DNA of 38,688 nt. It comes from SLQH01 sp964612995. GTDB taxonomy: Bacteria > Planctomycetota > UBA11346. Where the stretch lies: contig CAZTGE010000026.1 of NCBI GenBank assembly GCA_964612995.1, positions 1 to 38,688 on the forward strand. Direction: 5' to 3'. Below the pieces are notes generated by a model that was not told where the DNA came from, searched no databases, and saw only the letters and a list, made by a program, of their open reading frames with translations. Both the position numbers and the translations under genes were made by a program. Shown one piece after another: positions 1-8,718 of this stretch. Every line of letters begins with the position of its first letter. Position 1 is the stretch's first letter.

Positions 1-75
1 TGCTGGAAGACAAGATCGTTCAGCAGGCCTTGGTGTGGATCCTGGAGTGCATCTACGAAGAGGACTTCACGCTAG
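1..75 (+). pseudogene. Group II intron reverse transcriptase/maturase remnant, cut at both ends
   Basis: From base 3 the frame reads LEDKIVQQALVWILECIYEE followed by DF. This matches the conserved block of group II intron-encoded reverse transcriptases that is normally written LEDKIVQ...IYEEDF and followed by a GFSYGFRPGRS-type block. Here homology stops right after EEDF at about base 71, where the dispersed repeat at 74-160 begins. The same frame then runs through unrelated sequence to a stop at 240-242, so any product would lack the palm catalytic YADD motif, the maturase domain and the endonuclease domain. The 5' part lies outside the window. Identification rests on about 22 residues of a very characteristic motif. 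No intron RNA domains V/VI were recognised. Confidence 0.75.
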
Positions 76-160
76 TGACGACCGAGGCGCCGGTGGAGCG
101 CGACGAGCGGCAGCGAGGAAGCTGGGGTGCGCGTGAGAGCGCGAGGGGGCAGCGCCCCCT
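74..160. repeat. Dispersed intergenic repeat, copy A
   Basis: The stretch starts with AGTGACGACCGAGGCGC and ends with a perfect 7-base-pair hairpin, AGGGGGC, loop AGC, GCCCCCT (144-160). The same beginning and the same terminal hairpin recur in the same order at 34049-34106 with a shorter middle part. It begins exactly where the reverse transcriptase homology ends, so the repeat or a recombination at it probably truncated that gene. No coding potential is apparent. Confidence 0.6.
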
Positions 161-263
161 TCCCAGGAACTTCTCGCGCCATCACGCCTGTTCGACTCAT
201 TCGCGGTCTGAATCGCGTCATTGCAGCCAAGGACGATGGTGACCGAGTTCCTGACTCTTTGCC

Positions 264-282
264 GCCGGCCCGCAGGGCCGGC
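264..282. repeat. Perfect hairpin with GCA loop
   Basis: GCCGGCCC, loop GCA, GGGCCGGC forms a perfect 8-base-pair stem. The core GGCCC-GCA-GGGCC is also present at 34011-34023 in the other hairpin-rich gap, which supports membership of one repeat family. It lies just beyond the stop of the small leftward gene at 303-446 and could end transcription of the leftward sulfur operon, although no T-tract follows. Confidence 0.45.
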
Positions 283-302
283 GGGGGCTCTGATGGAAGC
301 GT

Positions 303-446
303 TCAATCGTCAGCCGGTGCCGAGACGTCGTCGTTCGGTTCCGACGGTAGGCCTATGAAGCAGAACCGCAGGCCCATGAGCAGCAACGCCACAAGCACCA
401 GCAGTGCGAGCAGGAGCGGGATGCGCCGGTCGGTCTCTGCACTCAT
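303..446 (-). CDS. Small single-pass membrane protein (47 aa), unknown function
   Basis: ATG at 446 opens a 47-codon frame ending in TGA at 303. Residues 1-8 are polar with two arginines at 7-8. They are followed by an uninterrupted hydrophobic stretch at about 9-33 (IPLLLALLVLVALLLMGLRF) and an acidic tail rich in Asp and Pro. This is what a small single-pass membrane protein with a cytoplasmic N-terminus would look like. It starts 22 bases after the hydrolase stop on the same strand, so it may be the last gene of the sulfur operon. No strong Shine-Dalgarno site is seen and no family is recognised, so expression is uncertain. A similar 42-residue protein occurs at 26656-26784. Confidence 0.4.
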   Translation of the reverse strand: MSAETDRRIPLLLALLVLVALLLMGLRFCFIGLPSEPNDDVSAPADD

Positions 447-468
447 GGCGCACAGGCCAGGCGGGCCT

Positions 469-2079
469 TCACTCCACGATCCACAGGGTGCGGGTGATCG
501 GCTGTGCGGTCTGGGTGCGGGGATCGATGCCGCTGCCGAACTGCCAGGCGACGATGGCGATCTCGAGCGGGAGCGGGGCGCGTTGGGGGATCTGGTCGAG
601 GACCAGGGCGCCGTCGACGATGCGGGCCGGGCCGTAAGCGACGTAGTAGGAGACCGGCAGGCCGGCGTCGCTGGTCGCCTGCAGCGGGAGCGGATCGGCG
701 CCGGCGCTGAGGTCGGGCGGTTCGGGGAAGGTGATCGTCTGCTGTGCGCCCTGCTTGAGCCGGTGGAAGCCGCGCGGGGCGTAACCGACCAGTTCGCTGT
801 AGCGGTGGTCGGCGTCGCCGGGGCTGTAGGCCATGAACAACAGACGCGGTCGGCGGTCGGCGGGGGCGGTGGCGCGGTAGCGGATGGTCAGGCGCTGGTC
901 TGCGGTGGCCACGAGCGGACCGCTGACCGCCTTGACGGCGATCGGGGTGGCGGCATGGCTGCAGGGCTCGCCGGCGCGGGCCCAGCGGGGCGGCTGATCG
1001 TCGGCTGTGGGGCCGGGGTAGCTCTCGGCGTAGGCGGGGTGGACGGCGAAGGTGGCGTGGTCGATCCAGTCGAGGCCGAGGAAGAAGTAGCGTGCGCCGG
1101 CGTCGAGCCAGTAGCGGTCCTGCCAGCGGATGAACTGGTCGCGTTTGCCGACGAGACCGGCGTGGTAGGCCGCGGTGGCGCGGGCGAGCTCGCCATCGAA
1201 AAACCAGGCGCTGATATCCGGGTCGCCGGTGTAGTCTGCGACCGGCGCCGGCGGCGGGGCCGCGGGATTCTCGAGTGCGAGGCTGCCGAGCCAGCCGGTG
1301 GCCGGGTCGATCGTCCGGCAGCGCACCGCGGCATCAGGATCTCCGGGCGGATCCTCGGGGATGCGCGCGCGTGCCGCCGCGGCGAGATAGGCGGCGAAGT
1401 AATCGGCGTTGCGCTGCGACCAGCTGAAGTGGCCGGCGCCGGGTTCGACCGCCAGGCTGACCAGGTGGCCAGGCTCACGTGCGCGCGCGGCCGCCAGGGC
1501 GTCGCGCGGGTGCATCCAGGCCGGTTCGAGACCAGTGGCGGTGCGCATGCGCCCGCCGAACTCGTCGAACTGGCCGAGCATGACCAGGCAGGGGACTCCA
1601 GGCGGCACGGGTGGCTCACCGCCGAGCGGCAGGCCGCCGCGGTAGAGCATCAGCCCGAAGCAGCGTGCGGCCTGGGCCGCGGCGGCATCACGCGCCTGCG
1701 GCCCGCCGGCGGAGTGGCCGACGAAGAACAGCGGCGCGTGGGCAAGCTCGCCATAGCCGCTGCGCTCGGCGAAGCGGTCGAGGGTCTGCTGCAACGGCAG
1801 CTGTCGCAGGCCGGCGAAACTGAAGATGATCGCCAGTCCGTGTTCACGGCACACGGCGCGCACGGCCGGGTCTTCGGCGAGGTCGCGCTCGGCGAGTGTC
1901 ATCCCACCGACGAGTACGCCGCGGATGCGTTCGGCTTCGGCTGGGAGCCAGAGGAAGGTCTGCCGCGTCTGCTCCTCGCCCTTGTGCACGATCGGCACTG
2001 TGAGTCGGTACTGCCAGACGGCGGCCACCGCGGTCTGGCTGAGCAGCAGGGCGAGCAGGAGAGGGCGCAGGATCGGCAT
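469..2079 (-). CDS. Secreted alpha/beta hydrolase with C-terminal extension
   Basis: The 536-residue protein begins with a signal peptide (PILRPLLLALLLSQTAVA, cleavage near Ala19/20). An alpha/beta hydrolase domain spans about residues 25-235. The nucleophile elbow is GHSAGG (Ser123), a plausible acid lies in GQFDEFGG (Asp172), and a plausible catalytic His lies in PGAGHFSWS near 217. The remaining roughly 300 residues contain no domain I can name; their beta-rich, aromatic-rich character suggests extracytoplasmic accessory domains. The substrate is unknown; esterase or peptidase-like roles are possible. GGAG eight bases before ATG supports the start. It follows the cysE-like gene by 22 bases on the same strand, but nothing in the protein itself indicates a sulfur function. 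Confidence 0.75.
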   Translation of the reverse strand: MPILRPLLLALLLSQTAVAAVWQYRLTVPIVHKGEEQTRQTFLWLPAEAERIRGVLVGGMTLAERDLAEDPAVRAVCREHGLAIIFSFAGLRQLPLQQTLDRFAERSGYGELAHAPLFFVGHSAGGPQARDAAAAQAARCFGLMLYRGGLPLGGEPPVPPGVPCLVMLGQFDEFGGRMRTATGLEPAWMHPRDALAAARAREPGHLVSLAVEPGAGHFSWSQRNADYFAAYLAAAARARIPEDPPGDPDAAVRCRTIDPATGWLGSLALENPAAPPPAPVADYTGDPDISAWFFDGELARATAAYHAGLVGKRDQFIRWQDRYWLDAGARYFFLGLDWIDHATFAVHPAYAESYPGPTADDQPPRWARAGEPCSHAATPIAVKAVSGPLVATADQRLTIRYRATAPADRRPRLLFMAYSPGDADHRYSELVGYAPRGFHRLKQGAQQTITFPEPPDLSAGADPLPLQATSDAGLPVSYYVAYGPARIVDGALVLDQIPQRAPLPLEIAIVAWQFGSGIDPRTQTAQPITRTLWIVE

Positions 2080-2101
2080 GACGGATCTCCGCCGCGCGTG
2101 C

Positions 2102-3019
2102 TCAGCGTGCGTGGGTGGTCGTGGTCTTGATTTCAGGCTCGGGCTGGCGGTTGTAGACCTTGCTGTTCGGTGGCACCGAGCGGGTGAGCCAGACGTTGCC
2201 GCCGATCACCGAACCCGCGCCGATGACCGTGTCGCCGCCGAGGATGGTCGCGCCGGAATAGATCACCACCCGGTCCTCGACATCGGGGTGGCGCTTGATC
2301 CCCTTGATCGGATTGCCGTTCTCGTCTTTGGGGAAGGACAGCGCGCCGAGGGTCACGCCCTGGTAGATCTTGACCCGCCGGCCGATGGTGCAGGTCTCGC
2401 CGATGACCACGCCGGTGCCGTGGTCGATGAAGAAACCGGGTCCGATGGTCGCGCCCGGATGGATGTCTATGCCGGTGCGGCCGTGGGCATACTCGGTCAT
2501 GATCCGCGGGATCAGTGGCAGGTCCGCGCGCAACAGGCAGTGGGCGAGACGGTGGACGCAGATCACGAACACGCCGGGATAGGCCAGGACCACCTCCATG
2601 GTGTTCTGCGCCGCCGGGTCGCCCTCGAAGGCGGCGAGGATGTCCTCTTTGAGCGTCTCCTGGATCGCGGGCAGGGCTCCGAGCAGGGCGCCGACGGCGG
2701 TGTCTGCCATACGGCGTGCGGCGTCGTTGTCGGCATCGAGTCGGTGGGCGCAGGCCCGGCGGGCCTGTTCGCGCAGGGCGGCGATGACCCGGTGCAGATC
2801 GGAGAGCAGCGCCTGGCGCGTGGGGCCGGTGCGATTGGCGATACGACCGTGGCAGCCGGGGAACAGCAGGCCCACGAGTTCGTCGACCACGCGATGGACC
2901 ACGGCGCGGTCGATCTGCGGCAGGCCGGCATCGGCTCCGTGCAGGGGGCAGGCGCCGCAATCGGTGAGGGTGGCGAAGGCGCTGGCGATCGCGCCTTCGA
3001 TGGTCTGGTCGTCGCTCAT
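2102..3019 (-). CDS. cysE: Serine O-acetyltransferase, EpsC/SerO type
   Basis: This enzyme transfers acetyl from acetyl-CoA to L-serine, giving O-acetylserine, the substrate of the neighbouring CysK. The 305 residues comprise a helical N-terminal half and a left-handed beta-helix from about 180 with hexapeptide repeats. Residues matching the E. coli CysE catalytic set are visible: Asp185 in GIDIHPGA, His200 in FIDHGTG and His244 in KRHPDV. The insert KDENGNPIKGIKRHP is typical of the plant/EpsC-like subgroup often found beside NifS/NifU. The C-terminal tail is short and lacks the usual Ile end, so sensitivity to cysteine may differ. The ATG at 3019 was chosen because homology begins there; its ribosome site is weak. 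Confidence 0.93.
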   Translation of the reverse strand: MSDDQTIEGAIASAFATLTDCGACPLHGADAGLPQIDRAVVHRVVDELVGLLFPGCHGRIANRTGPTRQALLSDLHRVIAALREQARRACAHRLDADNDAARRMADTAVGALLGALPAIQETLKEDILAAFEGDPAAQNTMEVVLAYPGVFVICVHRLAHCLLRADLPLIPRIMTEYAHGRTGIDIHPGATIGPGFFIDHGTGVVIGETCTIGRRVKIYQGVTLGALSFPKDENGNPIKGIKRHPDVEDRVVIYSGATILGGDTVIGAGSVIGGNVWLTRSVPPNSKVYNRQPEPEIKTTTTHAR

Positions 3020-3056
3020 GCGTGTCCAACGGGGCCCGCGCCCGCGTCCTTCCCGG

Positions 3057-3653
3057 TCAGTCGAAGTGGATGTGGATGTAAGTTTCGAGTAGTTTGCGAG
3101 CTTCGTCTTCACACTGGCCGCAGACGGTACCGACCTTGGTGTGCTCCTGGAGCTGGTCGTAGGTGCGCGCGCCTTCGAGCACCGCGTCCTCGATGTCGTG
3201 GTCGGTGACATTCATGCACTGGCAGACCAGCCGCGACTCGTCGCGCTGGACCTTGTCGGTCTGCCCGGTGCGCTCGTAGTAATCGTTGATCGCCGCGCGC
3301 AGCGCCTTGTCGCCGAGCACGCTGCAGTGGATCTTGTTCTCGGGCAGGCCGCCGAGCCTGGCCGCGATCTGCTTGGGGTCGATCTGGAAGGCCTCGTCGA
3401 GGGTCATGCCCTTGACCGCCTCGGACAGGATCGAGGTCGAGGCGATGGCGCTGGCGCAACCGTAGGTCTGCCAGCGGCAGTCGGTGATCACGCCTTTCTC
3501 GGCGTCGATCGTGATCGCCATCATCATCTGGTCGCCGCATTTGATGTTGCCAGCGATGCCCTTGCCGTCGGGCTCGAAATCATCGTCGGCCTTGAGCACG
3601 TTGCGCGGGTTGGCGAAGTGATCGCGGACGATGTCGCTATAAGCCCATTCCAT
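3057..3653 (-). CDS. nifU: NifU-like Fe-S scaffold with BFD-type [2Fe-2S] domain
   Basis: This is a scaffold on which Fe-S clusters are assembled from sulfur delivered by the NifS encoded upstream. The IscU-like domain (about residues 1-125) keeps the three ligand cysteines, in GNIKCGDQ, QTYGCAS and KIHCSVLG. A BFD-like [2Fe-2S] domain (about 135-195) follows with the pattern C-x-C (VCQCMN) and C-x2-C (VCGQCE). The C-terminal Nfu domain of full-length NifU is missing, so this is the shorter NifU form (198 residues) widely used for housekeeping cluster assembly in anaerobes. The start was moved to the ATG at 3653, because the Shine-Dalgarno sequence overlaps the GTG at 3662. Confidence 0.93.
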   Translation of the reverse strand: MEWAYSDIVRDHFANPRNVLKADDDFEPDGKGIAGNIKCGDQMMMAITIDAEKGVITDCRWQTYGCASAIASTSILSEAVKGMTLDEAFQIDPKQIAARLGGLPENKIHCSVLGDKALRAAINDYYERTGQTDKVQRDESRLVCQCMNVTDHDIEDAVLEGARTYDQLQEHTKVGTVCGQCEDEARKLLETYIHIHFD

Positions 3654-3661
3654 GGTGGACA

Positions 3662-3668
3662 CTCCCTT
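3662..3668 (-). promoter_or_regulatory. Ribosome binding site that fixes the nifU start
   Basis: On the minus strand AAGGGAG lies eight bases before the ATG at 3653 and abuts the in-frame GTG at 3660-3662. Initiation at the GTG would leave no spacer, so the ATG is the start. Confidence 0.7.
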
Positions 3669-3772
3669 CTTGGGGGCACGCGAACGGCCCTGGTGGGGCT
3701 ACGGATCGCGACGGCGGGTGCGAGGGCATGGTTTGCCAGGCCCTCGACGGTGCAAGTCGTGATCGCGGCGGA

Positions 3773-4951
3773 TCAACGGAAGGTGGTCGACATCTCGCGC
3801 ACCCGACGGACGGTCGCCTCGAGCCGGTCGAGCACGTAGTCGATCTCATCCGCGGTCGTTGTGCGCCCCAGGCTCAGCCGCAGCGAGCCGTGGGCATGCT
3901 CGGGCTCGAGGCCGCAGGCGAGCAGGACGTGCGAGGGGTCGAGCGAGCCGGAGGAACAGGCCGAGCCGGTCGAGGCGGCGATGCCGTCGAGATCGAGGTA
4001 GAGCAGCAGGGCCTCGCCCTCGCAGCCAGCGAAGGAGACGTTGAGCGTCCCGGGCAGGCTGTCGACCGCGTCGCCGTTGATGCGGATGTCCTCGATGCGC
4101 GCCTCGATGCCTGCCTGCAGGCGCTGTCTGAGCGCGTGCAGGCGATCGGCCTCGGCGGCCATCTCGTTCTTGCGCTGGGCCATGGCCTCGCCCATGCCGA
4201 CGATGCCGAGCGTGTTCTCGGTCCCGGCGCGGCGCCCGTGTTCCTGGTGACCGCCCATGATGAAGGGACAGAAATGGACGCCCTTGCGAACGTAGAGCCC
4301 GCCGACGCCCTTGGGGCCGTAGCACTTGTGCGCGGAGAAGGAGAGGAAGTCGACGCCGAGGGCGGTGGCATCGACCGGGATCTTGCCTACCGCCTGGACC
4401 GCATCGGTGTGGAAGAACGCGCCGGCCTCGTGGACCATCGGCACCAGCTCGGCCAGATTCTGGACCGTGCCGATCTCGTTGTTGGCCAGCATGATGCTTA
4501 CCAGCGCGGTGCGATCGCTCAGCAGGTCGCGCAGCTGGTCGGGATCGATGCGTCCGCGGGCGTCGACATCAAGCCAGCGTACCTGTTGACCGCGCTTGGC
4601 CAGGCAGGTGGCGGTCTCGAGTACGCAGGGGTGCTCGACGCGGGTGGTGATCAGCTCGCTGCGCCCGGGGCAGCTGCCCTCGCAGCCGTAGCCTGGGCAG
4701 GGGAACAGATTGAGCACGGTGTTGTTGGCTTCGCTGCCCGAGCCGCAGAAGACCAGGTCCTCGGTCGGGACGTTGATCAGCCCGGCGCACTGCGCGCGGG
4801 CGTGCTCGACCAGTCGACGCGCCATACGGCCGGGTTCGTGCAGGCTGGAAGGATTGCCGTAGACCTCCATCGCCGTGATCATCGCCTGTTTCACCGCCGG
4901 ATGCATAGGGGTGGTGGCGTTGTGATCGAGATAGACGCTGCGCTGGCTCAT
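3773..4951 (-). CDS. nifS: Cysteine desulfurase NifS/IscS
   Basis: A PLP enzyme (392 residues) that removes sulfur from cysteine as a persulfide and hands it to NifU. Visible landmarks are YLDHNATTPMHP near the N-terminus, SGSEANN (71-77), VEHPCVLET, the PLP lysine in FSAHKCYGPKG (Lys209), GGHQEHGRRAGTEN, and the persulfide cysteine in GSACSSG (Cys332) on a short NifS-type loop. Unusual is a cysteine-rich segment at 83-98 (Cys85, Cys90, Cys94) directly after SGSEANN, where relatives I remember have a short plain helix. GAGAGG eight bases before ATG supports the start. The nifU gene follows after 119 bases, a gap that contains a weak GAGGGC/GCCCTC inverted repeat. Confidence 0.95.
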   Translation of the reverse strand: MSQRSVYLDHNATTPMHPAVKQAMITAMEVYGNPSSLHEPGRMARRLVEHARAQCAGLINVPTEDLVFCGSGSEANNTVLNLFPCPGYGCEGSCPGRSELITTRVEHPCVLETATCLAKRGQQVRWLDVDARGRIDPDQLRDLLSDRTALVSIMLANNEIGTVQNLAELVPMVHEAGAFFHTDAVQAVGKIPVDATALGVDFLSFSAHKCYGPKGVGGLYVRKGVHFCPFIMGGHQEHGRRAGTENTLGIVGMGEAMAQRKNEMAAEADRLHALRQRLQAGIEARIEDIRINGDAVDSLPGTLNVSFAGCEGEALLLYLDLDGIAASTGSACSSGSLDPSHVLLACGLEPEHAHGSLRLSLGRTTTADEIDYVLDRLEATVRRVREMSTTFR

Positions 4952-4968
4952 CGGTCGGGCCTCTCCAC

Positions 4969-5877
4969 TCAGACGTGCTCGAGCATGGCGTCGATGCTGT
5001 GCCGGGCGCGGGTGATCAGGTCTGGATCGAGTGTCACCTCGTGGCTGCCGGTCTCAAGCGCCGAGACCAGGCTGGCCAGATTGGTCTTCTTCATGTTGGG
5101 GCAGACCATCGCCTCGAAAGCGTGGTGGAAGACCTTGTCGGGGTTGTCCTGACGCAGGCGATAGAGCATCCCCAACTCGGTACCGATGATGAATTCGCGT
5201 TGCGGGCTCGTTGCTACGTGGCTGGCCATGCCGCCGGTGGAGAGGACGTGGTCGGCGCGTGCGGTGACAGCGGGCGGGCACTCGGGATGAACGATGACCT
5301 CGGCGCCCGGGTGCTCGGCGCGCGCGCGGTCGACCACTTCGGGCAGCAGTCGATGATGGGTGTAGCAGAAGCCTTTCCACGGGATGATGGTGCGGTCGGG
5401 CAGTTGGCCGGCGGCCCAGGCGGCGAGATTGCGGTCGGGAACGAACAGGATCTCCTCGTCTGGGGTGAAGGCCTCGCGCAGGACCTTGACCGCATTCGAA
5501 GAGGTACAGCAGATGTCGCTGAGCGCCTTGACCTCGGCGCTGGAGTTGACGTAGCACACCGTGCGCGCGCCCGGGTGTTCGGCCTGGAATGCGCGCAGCT
5601 GCTCGGCGGTGATCATGTCGGCCAGCGGACAGCCGGCCTCCGGTTCGGGGATCAGCACCGTGCGGCCGGGGTTGAGGATCTTCGCGGTCTCGGCCATGAA
5701 CAGCACGCCGCAGAACACGATGGTGTCGGCCTGGGCCCGAGCCGCCTCGATCGCCAGGCCGAGACTGTCGCCGCGGATGTCGGCCACGTCCTGGATCTCC
5801 GGCAGCTGGTAGTTGTGGGCCAGGATGACCGCGTTGTGTTGGCGTTTGTACTCGGCGATCCGGGCGATCGGGTCCAT
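4969..5877 (-). CDS. nadA: Quinolinate synthase NadA
   Basis: NadA condenses iminoaspartate with dihydroxyacetone phosphate to quinolinate for NAD synthesis and needs an oxygen-labile [4Fe-4S] cluster. The 302-residue protein has VILAHNYQLPEIQDVADIRG at 17-36 and the three cluster cysteines at Cys83 (EAGCPLADM), Cys200 (VHPECPP) and Cys259 (AMVCPNMKKT). Further family motifs are VCYVNSSAEVKA and STGGMASH. The ATG at 5877 lies four bases beyond the cysK stop, with GAGG inside the cysK end serving as ribosome site, so the two are translationally linked. Neither nadB nor nadC is nearby. Its position beside nifS/nifU fits its demand for Fe-S clusters. Confidence 0.96.
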   Translation of the reverse strand: MDPIARIAEYKRQHNAVILAHNYQLPEIQDVADIRGDSLGLAIEAARAQADTIVFCGVLFMAETAKILNPGRTVLIPEPEAGCPLADMITAEQLRAFQAEHPGARTVCYVNSSAEVKALSDICCTSSNAVKVLREAFTPDEEILFVPDRNLAAWAAGQLPDRTIIPWKGFCYTHHRLLPEVVDRARAEHPGAEVIVHPECPPAVTARADHVLSTGGMASHVATSPQREFIIGTELGMLYRLRQDNPDKVFHHAFEAMVCPNMKKTNLASLVSALETGSHEVTLDPDLITRARHSIDAMLEHV

Positions 5878-5881
5878 GGGC

Positions 5882-6826
<945 letters not shown>

Positions 6827-6883
6827 GTCGTGCTCCTCGAAACCAGGGGTCAATACCCGGTTGCGTCCGGCGTTGACCAGCAC

Positions 6884-6912
6884 TAGTCTCGAAAGCCGAG
6901 CGGATAAGTCAA
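6884..6912 (-). promoter_or_regulatory. Candidate sigma-70 type promoter for the cysK operon
   Basis: Read leftward, TTGACT (6907-6912) is followed after 17 bases by AGACTA (6884-6889). The -35 box matches five of six consensus bases; the -10 box is weak. It lies 57 bases before the cysK start in the 159-base divergent gap that also serves the Rrf2 regulator. No convincing dyad operator was found. Confidence 0.35.
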
Positions 6913-6985
6913 GATTCCCATCCGCCCGGCCGTGTCCTTATCGTCGCAGGCTGGGAGGCGTCAAGCGCGCCAGGCAGGAGGATCG

Positions 6986-7432
6986 ATGATCGAACTGAGC
7001 ACCAAGGGCCGCTACGCCACGCGTCTGCTGGTCCATCTCGCCGGCCATCCCCTGGGCACGGTGGTCCGGCGACAGGACATGGCAGATGCCGAAGCCATCT
7101 CGGTCGACTACGTCGAGCAGTTGCTTATCAAGCTCAAGGGCGCCGGCCTCGTGCGCAGCCATCGCGGAGCCCGCGGCGGTTACTCGCTCGCCACCGATCC
7201 GCACAGCATCACCGTCGCCGACGTGCTGCGGGTGATGGAAGGGCCGTTCGAGCTCGTTCCCTGCGTGCGGCAGGACTGCTCCCGCCAGGATCGCTGTCGC
7301 ACCCGTTCGATCTGGCGCGAGGCGGCCGCCGCCCTGATCACCGTCTTCTCGGCCCACACCATCGGCGCGATCGCGACCGGCAGCACCGATGGCGATCTGC
7401 ATACCCTTGATCCCAATGGAGACAGCGCATGA
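6986..7432 (+). CDS. Rrf2-family regulator with candidate Fe-S cysteines
   Basis: A 148-residue winged-helix regulator of the Rrf2 family (IscR, CymR, NsrR). ELSTKGRYATRLLVHLA (3-19) and ISVDYVEQLLIKLKGAGLVRSHRGARGGYSLA (38-69) form the DNA-binding part. Cys93, Cys98 and Cys104 (in VPCVRQDCSRQDRC) match the spacing region where IscR-type members bind [2Fe-2S], and the flanking RSIW motif is typical. AGGAGGATCG directly precedes ATG. The gene overlaps metY by the ATGA tetranucleotide and diverges from cysK-nifS-nifU. It therefore probably senses cluster or cysteine status and controls both arms. IscR-like or CymR-like function cannot be separated from sequence alone. Confidence 0.9.
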   Translation: MIELSTKGRYATRLLVHLAGHPLGTVVRRQDMADAEAISVDYVEQLLIKLKGAGLVRSHRGARGGYSLATDPHSITVADVLRVMEGPFELVPCVRQDCSRQDRCRTRSIWREAAAALITVFSAHTIGAIATGSTDGDLHTLDPNGDSA

Positions 7433-8718
7433 CCCAGCTCCATCGCGATACGCTCGCCCTGCACGCCGGCCAGCAGCCGGACCCGACCACCGGGGCGCGA
7501 GCGGTCCCGATCTACCAGACCACCAGCTACGTGTTCAAGGACTGCGCCCACGCCGCGCAGCTGTTCGCGCTCGAACAGACCGGGAACATCTACACCCGGC
7601 TGATGAACCCGACCAACGATGTGGTCGAGCAGCGTATCGCCGCGCTGGAGGGGGGCACCGGCGGCCTGCTCACCGCCAGTGGCATGGCGGCGATCTTCCT
7701 CGCGATCCACAACCTGGCCCAGGCGGGCGATCACGTGATCGCCTCGGCTTCGCTCTACGGTGGCACCGAGACCCTGTTCCGCCACACCCTGCCGCGCATG
7801 GGCATCGAGGTGAGTTTCCTCGAGGACCTGACGCCGGAGGCGCTGGGTGCGGCGGTGACGCCGGCGACCCGGGCGGTCTATTGCGAGACCATCGGCAACC
7901 CGCGTGGCAACGTGCCCGATTTCGCCGCTGTCGCGGATGCGGCCCATGCGGCGGGGCTGCCGCTGATCGTCGACAACACCTTCGCGCCCGGGTTGTGCAC
8001 GCCGTTGCGGCACGGGGCCGACATCGTGGTGCTCTCATGCACCAAGTGGCTCGGCGGTCACGGCACGTCGATCGGCGGCTGCATCGTCGATGGCGGTAGC
8101 TTCGACTGGAGCTCCGGTCGGTTCCCCGGATTCACCGAGCCCGATCCGAGCTATCACGGTCTGGTCTACGCCGAGGCCTTCAGCGACGTGCCGGACCTGG
8201 GCAACGTGGCCTTCATCATGAAGGCCCGCCTGCAGGGGATGCGCAACCTCGGCCTGTGCGCCAGCCCCTTCAACGCCTTCCTGTTCATCCAGGGCCTGGA
8301 GACGCTGCCGCTACGCATGGAGCGGCACTGTGCGAACACCCTCGCGCTCGCCCGCTGGCTGCGCGCGCACCCCAAGGTCACCTTCGTGACCTACACCGGC
8401 CTCGAGGACCATCCCGACCACGCGATCGCCGGGCGCTATCTCGAGGGCGGATACGGCGCGGTGCTCGGTTTCGGCGTCGCGGGTGGGCGCGCAGCCGGGC
8501 AGGCTTTCATCGAGAACGTCCATCTGGCCAGCCACCTGGCCAACGTCGGTGACGCCAAGACCCTGGTCATCCATCCCGCCAGCACGACCCATCAGCAGTG
8601 TTCGCCCGAAGCGCTCGCTGCCTGCGGCATCAGCGAGGACTTCGTCCGCGTCGCGGTGGGCCTGGAGCACATCGACGACATCATCGCCGATTTCGCAGGA
8701 GCGCTCGAACGGTCATGA
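7429..8718 (+). CDS. metY: O-acetylhomoserine/O-acetylserine sulfhydrylase
   Basis: A Cys/Met-metabolism PLP enzyme (429 residues) that replaces the acetyl group of O-acetylhomoserine by sulfide to give homocysteine. Family landmarks include YQTTSYVF, NIYTRLMNPTNDVVEQRIAALEGG, TASGMAAI and the PLP lysine in SCTKWLGGHGTSIGG (Lys206). The MetY hallmark is the long segment GRFPGFTEPDPSYHGLVY after the lysine. The C-terminal half carries HPASTTHQQCS. Translation is coupled to the regulator (ATGA overlap, GGAGA upstream) and to larE (ATGA overlap). MetY needs free sulfide, so it competes with CysK, and joint control by the Rrf2 protein makes sense. It could also act on O-acetylserine. Confidence 0.94.
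   Translation: MTQLHRDTLALHAGQQPDPTTGARAVPIYQTTSYVFKDCAHAAQLFALEQTGNIYTRLMNPTNDVVEQRIAALEGGTGGLLTASGMAAIFLAIHNLAQAGDHVIASASLYGGTETLFRHTLPRMGIEVSFLEDLTPEALGAAVTPATRAVYCETIGNPRGNVPDFAAVADAAHAAGLPLIVDNTFAPGLCTPLRHGADIVVLSCTKWLGGHGTSIGGCIVDGGSFDWSSGRFPGFTEPDPSYHGLVYAEAFSDVPDLGNVAFIMKARLQGMRNLGLCASPFNAFLFIQGLETLPLRMERHCANTLALARWLRAHPKVTFVTYTGLEDHPDHAIAGRYLEGGYGAVLGFGVAGGRAAGQAFIENVHLASHLANVGDAKTLVIHPASTTHQQCSPEALAACGISEDFVRVAVGLEHIDDIIADFAGALERS

Noticed and set aside
127..2130. Long open frame opposite the secreted hydrolase gene
   Set aside because: Low-complexity Gly/Ala/Arg composition, no homology, and it mirrors a gene with signal peptide and GHSAGG motif; open antisense frames are expected at this G+C content.
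2135..3029. Arg/Pro-rich frame inside cysE in another frame
   Set aside because: Typical frame-shadow composition; the cysE frame has the full beta-helix repeats and catalytic residues.
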